From Geothrix sp. (GTDB lineage Bacteria; Acidobacteriota; Holophagae; Holophagales; Holophagaceae): 64,000 bases of DNA. Position numbers and translations under genes: made by a program. Of this stretch, positions 43,293 to 52,500 are shown piece by piece. The notes beneath the pieces were generated by a model. That model did not search any database and was not told the DNA's origin. It saw only the letters and a list, made by a program, of their open reading frames with translations. Numbering within the stretch: the stretch's first letter is position 1; every line of letters starts with the position of its first letter. Location of the stretch: the NCBI GenBank assembly GCA_019449415.1, contig JAGRPP010000026.1, forward strand, positions 1 to 64,000. Reading direction: 5' to 3'.

Positions 43293-44922
43293 GCGGCCGG
43301 AACGGGATGGAGGCGAGCTGGCGCGGCTGGCTCGCGCGGCCATCGCCGCCGCTCTGGATGACCAGGAGCCCGGGGTGGCCCTCCCCGAGGGCTTCGACGG
43401 GCCGGGCGCCACCTTCGTGACCCTCACCGTGGACGGGAAGCTGCGTGGCTGCGTGGGCAGCCCCGTGCCGGACGCCTCCCTCATGAAGGGCCTCATCGAC
43501 CACGCATGCGCCGCCGCCTTCCGGGACACCCGCTTCAGACCGCTCGGGCACGAGGAGCTGTCCCGGTCCTCCGTGGAGGTATCCCTGCTCTCCCCACTGC
43601 GCCCCATCGCCTGCGTGGACGAGGAGGATCTCCTGCGCCAGCTCCGACCTGGCGTGGACGGCCTCGTCCTGGACTGCGGCGGAGACAGAGCGCTTTTCCT
43701 GCCCCAGGTCTGGACAACACTGCCCGAGCCCCGGGCCTATCTCTCGGCCCTCAAGCGCAAGGCGGGATGGCCTGCGGCCCTCTGGCCACCGAGCATTCGC
43801 GCCTGGACCTTCACCGCGGAGGCCTGGCATGACGACCCCCCGCAGGCGCACAACCGGGGGCCCGAGGCCGTGGATGGCCTCTACCCCGCCCGTCACTGGC
43901 ACCGGCTCGGGGATGGCCGGCTCCGCTGCGATGTCTGCCCCCACGGTTGCGCCCTGCGGGAGGGACAGCGCGGCCGGTGCTCCGTGCGCCAGCGGAGCGG
44001 CGACCGCATGGTCCTCGCGGCCTTCGGCCGGACCAGCGGCTTTTGCGTGGATCCCATCGAAAAGAAACCGCTCCATCACTTCCTACCGGGCTCCCGGGTG
44101 CTGTCCTTCGGCACGGTGGGCTGCAACCTCTCCTGCCGCTTCTGCCAGAACTGGAAGCTCTCGGGCTCGCGCGACCTGGGCCTTCTCCGAGATCGGGCCA
44201 CGCCTCAAGCCATCGCCGAGGACGCCCGTCGCGAGGGCTGCCGCAGCGTCGCCTTCACCTACAACGAGCCGGCCACCTCCCTGGAGTTCGCTTCGGAGGT
44301 GGCCGAAGCTTGCCATGCGAAAGGCATCGCCACGGTGGCCGTGACGGCGGGTTATCTGAAGGCGGCGGCTCGGCGGGATTTCTTCGCCCATCTGGACGCG
44401 GCCAATGTGGATCTGAAGGCCTTCAGCGACGACTTCTACCGGCGCGTCACGGCCGGCACCCTCAGCCCTGTGCTCGACACGCTGCGTTACCTGGTGCACG
44501 AGACGAAGGTGTGGACGGAGATCACCGCCCTGCTCATCCCCGGCCTGAACGATGCCGACGATGAACTCCGCCGGCTCTCAGCCTGGATCGCCTCCGAGCT
44601 CGGGGTAGAGGTTCCCCTGCACTTCAGCGCCTTCCATCCGGACCATCGGATGCGGGAGCTGCCGCCCACTCCCCTGGCCACCCTCGCCCGGGCCAGGGCC
44701 CTCGCCCGCGAGGCGGGTCTGAGGTATGTCTACACCGGGAATGTGCGCGACCTGGAGGGCTCGACGACCTCCTGTCCCGGCTGCGGCGACGCCGTGATCC
44801 GACGGGATGGCTACCGGGTGGTGGACCTGGACCTCAAGGACGGTGGCAGCTGCGGGCGCTGCGGCCGGCTGATCCCCGGGGTCTTCGCCGCCTCCGACGA
44901 ACCGGCTCATTTCCCGGCGTAG
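43267..44922 (+). CDS. Fusion of AMMECR1 (AmmeMemoRadiSam A) and radical SAM enzyme
   Basis: A 551-residue protein. Residues 14-190 are an AMMECR1 domain with LRGCVGS (59-65). Residues 210-545 are the AmmeMemoRadiSam radical SAM enzyme, with CDVCPHGC, GRCSVR, the cluster motif CNLSCRFC (Cys286, 290, 293), then FTYNEPATS and a C-terminal zinc-like pair CPGC/CGRC. The two parts are usually separate genes. The radical SAM domain resembles pyruvate-formate-lyase activases. The start overlaps the MEMO gene; no good ribosome site is seen, so translation may be coupled. Its 3' end overlaps the convergent gene by 16 bases. Confidence 0.92.
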   Translation: MKPAPIGPERPERDGGELARLARAAIAAALDDQEPGVALPEGFDGPGATFVTLTVDGKLRGCVGSPVPDASLMKGLIDHACAAAFRDTRFRPLGHEELSRSSVEVSLLSPLRPIACVDEEDLLRQLRPGVDGLVLDCGGDRALFLPQVWTTLPEPRAYLSALKRKAGWPAALWPPSIRAWTFTAEAWHDDPPQAHNRGPEAVDGLYPARHWHRLGDGRLRCDVCPHGCALREGQRGRCSVRQRSGDRMVLAAFGRTSGFCVDPIEKKPLHHFLPGSRVLSFGTVGCNLSCRFCQNWKLSGSRDLGLLRDRATPQAIAEDARREGCRSVAFTYNEPATSLEFASEVAEACHAKGIATVAVTAGYLKAAARRDFFAHLDAANVDLKAFSDDFYRRVTAGTLSPVLDTLRYLVHETKVWTEITALLIPGLNDADDELRRLSAWIASELGVEVPLHFSAFHPDHRMRELPPTPLATLARARALAREAGLRYVYTGNVRDLEGSTTSCPGCGDAVIRRDGYRVVDLDLKDGGSCGRCGRLIPGVFAASDEPAHFPA

Positions 44923-46319
44923 ACCGTCACCCCGTAGTGCTCGGGATCCCAGGGTGCATCGCTGTTCCAGTGCCCATAGGCGTGGCTGTCATCCGTGCGG
45001 AAGCGCAGCGTGTAGGTGCCTTTGGGCAGGCTGATCACCTCGTCGGCCAGGCGGTTCTTGGTGGCGCCGCCTGCGTGATGAGTGCGGCTGCGCTCCATGA
45101 ACCAGGCGCGCTTGCCGGCGGCATCCTCGATCCAGGCCTCGTCGGCCATGTCCTCCCCGTCGCCTTCCGCGATGGCGTAGATCCTCACGGAGCGGCCGGC
45201 GGAGAGGGTGAACGAGGCACTGCGGTCCTGGCCGTCGCCCACGCGCACCAGCTCGGCCACCACGGGCCAGGTCAGCGGGTCCGTCAATGCCACCGCCGCC
45301 AGGTCCCCATCCGCCGGCACCGACAGCGTCAGGCCATACATGCCGGGATCGCAGGGAGGCGCGGCGTTCCAGTCCGCAGGGGAATGCGAATCATCCGTCA
45401 CGAAGGATGCCTCGTAGTCGCCCGCAGGCAGCTGGAGGGTCTCCACCTGGCGGCGGTTCTTGCGGGCCCCGCCGGCGAACTGGGCCTTGTCCATGCTCAT
45501 CTCCCACACCCGGGCGCGCGTGTGGGCGTCCGTGATCCAGCCGTAGTCGTGCATGCGCCGGCCGCTGCCCTCGCCTTCGGCATAGACATGCAGCGCGACC
45601 GCCTTCTTCAGGTGGAAGGCCTGGGTCCTGTGGCTGCCATCCGAGACCGCTGGCAGCGCCAGCACGATGTTCTTCCACCGCAGCGGCGCCTCGAAAAGCG
45701 CCACCGTCCCGGCCTCGCCGCCCGGCAGGTAGAGCTCCAGACCGTAGTTGCCCACCTGTTCCCGCCAGTGGCGCAGCATGCTCGCATCGTCCGCCCCGAA
45801 GGCCGCCAGGAAGCCATGGGGCCGATCGGCCCCCTCCCGGTGGAGGGCCCGGCGGTCGATGTTCCGGCTCCACTGGGCGAAGAGCAGGCTCTGCCCGAAC
45901 CCGTGATTGGCGAAGTAGACCTCATAGCTGCCCTTCGGCAGGTCGAGGTACTGGTCGGCCACGCGGTATTCCCAGTCCCGCTTCGTGTTGGATCCGTCCA
46001 TCTGCCACACCACCTCGCGGGTGACGGCGTTCAGGATCCACCCGTAGGCGAAGAGCGGCTGATCCATGGGCGCGCGGCCAAAGCGCCGGAGCCCCCCGCC
46101 CTTGGCATAGACATGGACCTTCATGGCCTGGGGCAGCGTGAAGCCCTGGCTGCGCACCTCAGCGGCCTCGAAGCCCTTGAGGGAAACGATGCGGGGCTCC
46201 GCCTTCGCCTCCGCGCTGTGCAGAACCAGAGGGGCGAAGGCCGTGAGCAGGAGGAAGGCGGTGATCGTCTGGACCACGCGCCCCAGGGCGGCGGCTTCGG
46301 ACATCAGATAGGACAGCAT
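44907..46319 (-). CDS. Exported protein with three tandem beta-rich repeats
   Basis: A 470-residue protein with an N-terminal hydrophobic export segment (about 17-37). It has three repeats, about 60-198, 233-334 and 368-467, each containing an YGWI/AWI strand, AGGA.KNR (second and third) and LPxGxYxxxFxTDDSHxxxxWN..P.DPxxYGxT. No enzyme motif is seen, so it is probably a binding or structural protein. I do not know a named family. The ATG has AGGAG five bases upstream. Confidence 0.8.
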   Translation of the reverse strand: MLSYLMSEAAALGRVVQTITAFLLLTAFAPLVLHSAEAKAEPRIVSLKGFEAAEVRSQGFTLPQAMKVHVYAKGGGLRRFGRAPMDQPLFAYGWILNAVTREVVWQMDGSNTKRDWEYRVADQYLDLPKGSYEVYFANHGFGQSLLFAQWSRNIDRRALHREGADRPHGFLAAFGADDASMLRHWREQVGNYGLELYLPGGEAGTVALFEAPLRWKNIVLALPAVSDGSHRTQAFHLKKAVALHVYAEGEGSGRRMHDYGWITDAHTRARVWEMSMDKAQFAGGARKNRRQVETLQLPAGDYEASFVTDDSHSPADWNAAPPCDPGMYGLTLSVPADGDLAAVALTDPLTWPVVAELVRVGDGQDRSASFTLSAGRSVRIYAIAEGDGEDMADEAWIEDAAGKRAWFMERSRTHHAGGATKNRLADEVISLPKGTYTLRFRTDDSHAYGHWNSDAPWDPEHYGVTVYAGK

Positions 46320-46446
46320 GGGCACTCCTGTCGGGACCCCTTCAAGGTAGGCCCGACCATTCTGCCCCTGGCCGAGGGATCGGCGAATGGCGGATCCGGA
46401 CCGGCGGCTGGCCGCCCCCGTCCGGTCGGGAGTGCCCGGGCATAAG

Positions 46447-46473
46447 GCGAGGGCGGCCCTGAGCCGCCCTCGC
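46447..46473. terminator. Hairpin downstream of the CHRD/PKD gene
   Basis: Eleven-base perfect arms gcgagggcggc/gccgccctcgc with a 5-base loop lie 38 bases past the stop of the leftward CHRD/PKD gene. Only a short T-run follows (cttatg on the minus strand). Confidence 0.55.
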
Positions 46474-46510
46474 GTCCTTCGTCCTTGGCCCCGGAAGCCA
46501 GGGGATCCGT

Positions 46511-49075
46511 TCAGTTGTTGAGCGCGCCCGCGGTGATCCAGGCGGAGATCAGGGACTGATTGGCCGCGGACACATTCCGGTGCCCGCTTGCCAGTTGGAC
46601 GACCAGGGCGCTGGAGGCCGGATCGCCCGGCACGACCCGGAGCCCCGGCAGCGTGGTGGCGGGCACATTCACCAGGTTGGCGTAGGCGCTTCCCGCGGTG
46701 AGGTTCATGCCGGCCGCCCCCCCCGCGTCATGGCAGCCCACGCAGAGGGGCGTGAAGATCTGGGTCTGGATCTGAGTGAGCGTGGGGGCGGTGACTGCCG
46801 AGACGGTGATGGTGCGGACGGGCGGATTCGGATCCGCCAGCCCGTGGGAGTCCGTGGCCGTCAGGCGCACCGTGTAGGTCCCCGGGGCCGCAAAGGTGTG
46901 GGACCCCGGTGCCAACAAGGTCGAAGTCGTCCCGTCCCCGAAGGTCCAGACCACCGTGACCGCATCACCGTCTGGATCGGAGGCTGTGCCCGTGAAGGTC
47001 ACCGACTGGCCGGCGGTGATGGTGACATTGGTCGCAGGAGCGGTGATCGTCGCCGTGGGCGGCTGGTTCACTGGGGCGGCCGTGACGGTGATGGTGCGAG
47101 TGGGTGGATTCGGATCCGCCAACCCGTGGGAATCCGTGGCCGTCAGCCGTGCCGTGTAGGTTCCGGCCGCGGCGTAGGCATGGGCTCCGGGAGCCAGCAA
47201 GGTGGAAGTCCCCCCGTCTCCGAACTCCCAGAGGACCGTGACCGGGTCTCCGTTGGGATCCGAGGCGGTGCCCGTGAAGGTGACCGACTGCCCTGCGACG
47301 ATGCTGACGCTGGCGGAAGGCGAGGTGATCGTGGCGGAGGGCGGCAGGTTCACGGTGGAGGGCTGGACGGTGATGGTGCGGGTGGGCGGATTGGGATCCG
47401 CCAGCCCGTAGGCATCTGTGGCGGTCAGGCGGACCGTGTAGGTCCCGGCCATGGCATAGGTGTGGCTACCCGGCGAGAGGAGGGGGGAAGTGCTGCCGTC
47501 CCCGAAGTCCCAGAGGACCGAGACGGCATCGCCATCAGGATCCGTGGCCGTCCCGGCGAAGGTGACCGACTGCCCGGCCTGGATGGTCGCATCCGCGGCC
47601 GGCGAAGTGATGACGGCCGTGGGTGGGTGATTGGCCGGAGGGGCGGTCGTGGGAAGGATCTGGCCCCGGATCTCGCCGGCGGGATACGCGCGGGTCGGGA
47701 CATTCAGGTAGAGATTCCCGGCTGCGAGGGCGGCGCTGAACCCCGCCCAGTCGCCCGCGTAGGGCCCCTGGAGGTTCCGGAGGCGGATCCGGCCAGCGAG
47801 AGCGAAGCCGCCCACGCCCCCGCTTCCGCTCTCTCTCCCGCTCGTGAGTTCGTCCTCATCGTCATCGAAGTCATCGCCGCGGGGGAGGACGGCCACCAGC
47901 GGCCCCGTGGCGCCTTTGGCGCCTTGGCGGATCTCGATCCTGCGCACGCGGGAGATGCCGGTGATCGTCACCCGGTAGCCGAGCGCCGGGCCGGTGGACA
48001 CCTGGTCATCGGAGAGAGTGGTTCCACTCACGAAGCTGAAGGTCGCCTTCCCGGAGGCCTGGGTCGTGACGGGGGGAACCTCCTCCGCCCCGCTGAGCGT
48101 GGCCGTGAACTGGGCCGGTGCGGCGGGAAGAATGGCAGGCCGCGCCGCCAGGACGAGGCCCCGGCTGGTGCTGGTCCAGTACACGCTGCCGTTGGAAGCC
48201 ACCGCGACCCCCGTGGGCTCAGGATCACCCCGGTGGATGACCGTCCGGGAAAGGGTCGCGAGATCGAGGGCGCTCACGGTATTGGCTCCGCCCGCGGCGG
48301 CGTCCTTGCCCGGCGTGGGCACCTCCGTGAAGTACAGAACATCCTCGGCCGGACCGAGGGCGAGGCCTTGCGGCGACTTCAGTCCGGTGACAAGTACGCT
48401 GCCCTTGCCGTCCGGAGACCGGTGGTAGATGAGCCCGGCAGCGCGACTGGTCCAGTAGAGGTCCCCGGAGGACGCCGCCACCAGGACCGTCTTGTCCGGC
48501 CCTGAAGGATCGGGGATGACCGTGGGTGAGGCACCTCGCACCAGCACGGCGGCCACGCCGCCTCCGCCCTGCGCGGCCGTACCCGCGAGGTACACCCGGT
48601 CTGCGGCATCCACGGCGATGGTCGTGGTCGGGAGCATGCCGCCCGCGTGAAGGACGGCAGGCGACCCCGCGGCCCGGCTCTGGGTCATGAGGGCGCCCTT
48701 CTGCGCATCCACCCAGTAGAGCCTCCCCGCGCGGTTCGCCGCGAATCCGGACTGGACGGCAGTCCCGCCGGCGATCAGGCCCACGCTTCCGGTGTCCAGG
48801 TCGATCCTGGCGAGCGAGGCATCCAGGGGGGCCGCGGGTTGCTGGGAGACCACCAGCGATCGATTGTCCGCCAGGGCGATGCCCGTGGGCTTCGACAGAC
48901 CCGAAGCCACCACGGAGAATGAGAATGGCGCAGCGCTTCCGCCCGGGCCCGGCTGGCTGGCGGAGGTCGTCTGCGCCTGGGAGGCGCTTTTCCCGCAGTG
49001 GAGGACGGGCAGCACCAACGCCACTCCCGCAAGGGTGGCCAGGCTCAGGGAACGGCGGAAGAAGGTGTGGGTCAT
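46511..49075 (-). CDS. Exported CHRD/PKD-repeat protein with C-terminal cytochrome c site
   Basis: An 854-residue exported protein. The signal ends near Cys27 (VLPVLHCG), a possible but non-canonical lipobox. Residues about 40-320 look like a beta-propeller (repeats such as KPTGIALADN, SPQGLALGPAEDVLYFTE). A CHRD domain follows (about 322-470, FTATLSGAEEVPPV), then three near-identical PKD domains (about 480-760, each GTYT.RLTATD.HGLADPNPP), and a final haem site CVGCH (778-782) in a short cytochrome-like segment. A role at the cell surface, perhaps in adhesion or electron transfer, is inference. Ribosome site GGAGAG precedes the ATG. Confidence 0.85.
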   Translation of the reverse strand: MTHTFFRRSLSLATLAGVALVLPVLHCGKSASQAQTTSASQPGPGGSAAPFSFSVVASGLSKPTGIALADNRSLVVSQQPAAPLDASLARIDLDTGSVGLIAGGTAVQSGFAANRAGRLYWVDAQKGALMTQSRAAGSPAVLHAGGMLPTTTIAVDAADRVYLAGTAAQGGGGVAAVLVRGASPTVIPDPSGPDKTVLVAASSGDLYWTSRAAGLIYHRSPDGKGSVLVTGLKSPQGLALGPAEDVLYFTEVPTPGKDAAAGGANTVSALDLATLSRTVIHRGDPEPTGVAVASNGSVYWTSTSRGLVLAARPAILPAAPAQFTATLSGAEEVPPVTTQASGKATFSFVSGTTLSDDQVSTGPALGYRVTITGISRVRRIEIRQGAKGATGPLVAVLPRGDDFDDDEDELTSGRESGSGGVGGFALAGRIRLRNLQGPYAGDWAGFSAALAAGNLYLNVPTRAYPAGEIRGQILPTTAPPANHPPTAVITSPAADATIQAGQSVTFAGTATDPDGDAVSVLWDFGDGSTSPLLSPGSHTYAMAGTYTVRLTATDAYGLADPNPPTRTITVQPSTVNLPPSATITSPSASVSIVAGQSVTFTGTASDPNGDPVTVLWEFGDGGTSTLLAPGAHAYAAAGTYTARLTATDSHGLADPNPPTRTITVTAAPVNQPPTATITAPATNVTITAGQSVTFTGTASDPDGDAVTVVWTFGDGTTSTLLAPGSHTFAAPGTYTVRLTATDSHGLADPNPPVRTITVSAVTAPTLTQIQTQIFTPLCVGCHDAGGAAGMNLTAGSAYANLVNVPATTLPGLRVVPGDPASSALVVQLASGHRNVSAANQSLISAWITAGALNN

Positions 49076-49297
49076 GGGTCTCTCCTGTGAAGACGGGCCA
49101 TCCCCGTCCGCCCTGTGCGGGGCGAAGGATCGGCAAAATGAAAAAAGGGCGCGGGTCTTCACCACCCATGCGGGGCCATGCGGGATGCCAGCCACTCACC
49201 TGGACGGAATGGCCCTCCTGGAACGGCCGGTGTCGATCACCGGAATGGACACCAGATTCGGGCTTCCGGGCATTCACTCCGGAAGTGAGTCGTAAAC

Positions 49298-49504
49298 ATG
49301 GAGCGCAGACTTGCACGCGTCAAGACTCCGTGGCACGAAGTCCGAAGATGCTGCATTGGCGCTGGTTTAGACACTCTTCAAGTAGACACGGAAAGTCTGC
49401 TTCCATCCATCGGGCGCCTCGATCTAAACCTTCCGGATGATCTCGATCATCCGGAAGGCAGTAACGGCTGGCGTCCTGGCGATATCGCGCTGCGCGGAGG
49501 ATGA
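49298..49504 (+). CDS. Doubtful 68-codon ORF in the low-GC gap
   Basis: An open frame starting ATGGAGCGCAGA, with a weak GGAAGTGAG about 12 bases upstream. It uses many A/T-ending codons (ctt, gca, tta, caa, gta), unlike genes around it. The product (..WHEVRRCCIGAGLDTL..) matches no family I know. It may be a foreign remnant or chance; the strong hairpin lies inside it. Confidence 0.2.
   Translation: MERRLARVKTPWHEVRRCCIGAGLDTLQVDTESLLPSIGRLDLNLPDDLDHPEGSNGWRPGDIALRGG
49429..49458. terminator. Strong hairpin, possible mfd terminator
   Basis: Twelve-base perfect arms ccttccggatga/tcatccggaagg with a 6-base loop. On the minus strand it lies about 127 bases past the mfd stop and is followed by gtttag, a poor T-run. 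Termination or RNA protection is possible. Confidence 0.5.
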
Positions 49505-49584
49505 AACAGACCTCATCGGATCGCGGTCGCGTAGATCGTACGAAGGATGAGGCACTCGCCTGGAATCCCTTCAGTCGGGCCGTT

Positions 49585-52500
49585 TCAGGCCGTGTCGAGC
49601 GCCGCCCACTCTGCCAAAACCCGCTGGGCCTGGAGGATGGGTCCGTCGGCCGTGCCCTGCAGCGGCAGGCGCACGGCGCCGTCGGGGCTGAGCTGGCTCC
49701 CCTTCTGCCGGCCCACCCAGGCCATGAGGCGCGTGGGATCCAGAGGCGTCAGGGGACTGAGCCGCAGCTTGAGGACACCCTTCTCCACGGCCACCTCGGA
49801 GACGGCCAGGACCTGGGCCCGGACCTTGACCTTGAGCAGTTCGAAGAACCGCTGGGTCTCCGGATCATCCTCTGGCACGCGGCCGAAGCGGTCCTCCAGG
49901 TCCAGGCGGTAGAGCTCCAGGTCCTTCTCCTCGCGCAGCCGGGAGATGCGCTTGTACGCCACCAGGCGCTCGCTGGCCTGGTCGATCCAGCGGCGGCTGA
50001 GCTGAGCGCCGGGCGCCAGGCCATCCAGCTTCACCTCGAAGGTGCCGCTGGGCTGGCCCTGCAGCTCCTGGAGCGTCTCCTCCAGCAGCTTCACATACAG
50101 CTCGAAGCCGATGTCGTGGATGTGGCCGGACTGTTCGCCGCCCAGCAGGTTGCCCGCACCCCGCAGCTCCAGGTCCATGGCCGCCACGCGGAAACCCGAG
50201 CCCAATTCCGAGAAGTCCTCCAGGGCCTGCAGCCGCTTGCGGGCATCCTCGCTGATTTCGTGCTTGGGCGGAATCAGCAGGTAGGCGTAGGCGGGCACAT
50301 CGCTTCGCCCCACGCGGCCCCGCAGCTGGTAGAGCTGGCTGAGGCCGAAGGCATCGGCCCGGTGCACGATAAGCGTGTTCGCGTTGGGCACATCGAGGCC
50401 ATTCTCGACAATGGTTGTCGCTACCAGGACATCGACGCGGCCCTCCATGAAGGAGACCATGGCCTGCTCAAGCCCCTCGTCCGTCATCTGTCCGTGCCCC
50501 ACGGCCACCCGGGCATCGGGCACCAGTTCCCGCACCCTCGCCGCGATGGAGACGATGGACTCCACGCGGTTGTGCACCAGGTAGACCTGGCCGCCGCGGC
50601 GCAGCTCGAACTGGATGGCCGTCTGCACCAGCTCGTCGCTCCAGGGCGCCACCACGGTCTCGATGGCCAGCCGGTCCTTGGGCGGCGTCTCGATGAGGCT
50701 GATCTCGCGAAGCCCCGTGAGGCTCATGTGCAGCGTGCGCGGGATGGGCGTGGCGCTGAGCGCGAGCTGGTCCACATTGAGGCGCAGCTTCTTCAGCTTC
50801 TCCTTGTGGCCCACGCCGAACCGCTGCTCCTCGTCGATCACCACCAGGCCGAGGTCGGCGAACTTCAGCTTCGCCCCCAGCAGCTGGTGGGTGCCGATGA
50901 CGATCTCCACCTTGCCATCGGCCACCTCCTGGAGGATGCGCTTCTGGTCGGCGGGATCCACGAAGCGGTTGAGCATCTCGATGCGGATGGGGAATCCGGC
51001 GAAGCGCTCCTTGAAGGTTCTGAAGTGCTGGAAACAGAGCACCGTCGTGGGGCACAGCACTGCCACCTGGCGCCCTTCCAGGGCCACTTTCGCGGCGGCG
51101 CGCATGGCCACTTCGGTCTTGCCGAAGCCCACATCGCCCACCAGCAGGCGGTCCATGGGACGCGGCGATTCCAGATCCGCTTTCACCGCCTCGATGGCTT
51201 CGACCTGATCCGGCGTGGGCGTGAAGGCGAAGCTGGCGTCGAAGGCCGCCATGTCCGGGCCGTCGGGCGGATAGGCATGGCCCTTCTCCAGCTTCCGCTG
51301 GGCATAGAGCTTCAGCAGCTCGTCGGCCATGTCGCGGATGGCCTTCTTGGCCTTGCGCTTGACCTTGGCCCAGCTGGCGCCGCCCAGCTTGTCCAGGGGC
51401 GGCAGGTGGCCCTCCGCCCCGGTGTAGCGCTGCATCAGATCGGCCCGTTCCAGGCTCACATTGAGCTGGCCCCCGTCGGCATAGCGCAGCTGCAGGACTT
51501 CCTGTTCCTCACCGCCCACCGTGAGGGTCGCGAACCCCAGGAATTCGCCGATGCCGTGGTCGAGATGCACCACGCGGTCGCCGGGCTTGAGGTCCCGCAG
51601 GTCCGACAGGAAGGCCGCGCTGCGCGATTTCTTGGGCGCGGCCTGGATGGCCTTCCGCCCGAAGATCTCCCGCTCGGTGAAGACCACCAGGGCGGGCTCC
51701 TTGAGGTGGGCCCCTGCACTCAGGGCCAGCTGGATGGCCCGGCAGCCCGTTTCGGTGCCGTAGGCCTGGGGCAGATCGTAGTCCCGGAGGAATTCCGCGA
51801 AGCGGTCCCGCATGCCGGGCGTCGATCCCGCCAGGAAGACCCGATGGCCCGTGAGCGCCAGCTCCTGCACATGCTCGGCCAGGTCCGGCAGGCGCCCCTG
51901 GAACTCCCGCACGGGCTGGGCCGCGAGGGGCACCGTGGCCTCGCTCTGCCACTCGGTGAGGTGGAGGGTGGGCCGGCTGGGATCCGTCGGCTGGAACCGG
52001 TCCTCGAAGTCAGGGCAGATCACGCCGCCCCGGCGGAGCACCGCCAGGCCCTCCTCGATGCGGGTCCGCTCGGCCTCGCGCAGGGCCTCCTCCCAGCCCC
52101 CGTCCAGCCGCACCCGCAGACAGGGCGGCATCCAGTGGACCAGTTGGCCCTTGGGCTGGGCCAGCAGGGGGTGGAATAGCTCTTCGCCGGGGAAATGGCC
52201 GTGGGTGGCGAGCCGGGCCCGGCGGAAGGCCAGGTCGTCGTCGGCTTCTGCCGTGCGGTCTGCACGGGAGGCCACGGCCGCCAGCAGGGCCTGGCCATCG
52301 CCGCGATCGCCCTCAAAGCGGGGATACAGGGTGAGGGATTCCAGAGCCTCTCCCGTGCGGCGCTGGGTATCGGGGTCGAATGGACTTAGGCGCTCCAGCT
52401 CGTCACCGAAGGTCTCCAGCCGCAGGGGCTGGGCCTGGTGGTCGGGCCAGAGGTCCACCACCATGCCGCGGGAGCTGAATTCGCCGGGGGCCGAAGCCAT

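Larger units (their letters stand above)
49076..49584. other. 509-base region without a clear gene
   Basis: This is the largest non-coding gap. The left 125 bases hold the leader of the CHRD/PKD gene. The right part has visibly lower GC and codon bias unlike its neighbours. It contains two inverted repeats: an 8-base pair ggtttaga/tctaaacc (49364-49371 and 49423-49430) and a strong 12-base hairpin at 49429-49458. I recognise no riboswitch, tRNA or insertion sequence. Confidence 0.6.

Noticed and set aside
49076-49300. c-di-GMP riboswitch in the leader of the CHRD/PKD cytochrome
   Set aside because: I looked for GEMM core motifs in the reverse complement and found none; no stable pairing matches the class.
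49364-49430. Integron attC-like site (ggtttaga ... tctaaacc)
   Set aside because: The end motifs do not fit GTTRRRY/RYYYAAC, and there is no integrase or cassette array.
49501-52179. An 892-codon rightward open frame antisense to mfd
   Set aside because: It has low-complexity Leu/His/Gly composition and lies wholly opposite conserved Mfd domains.
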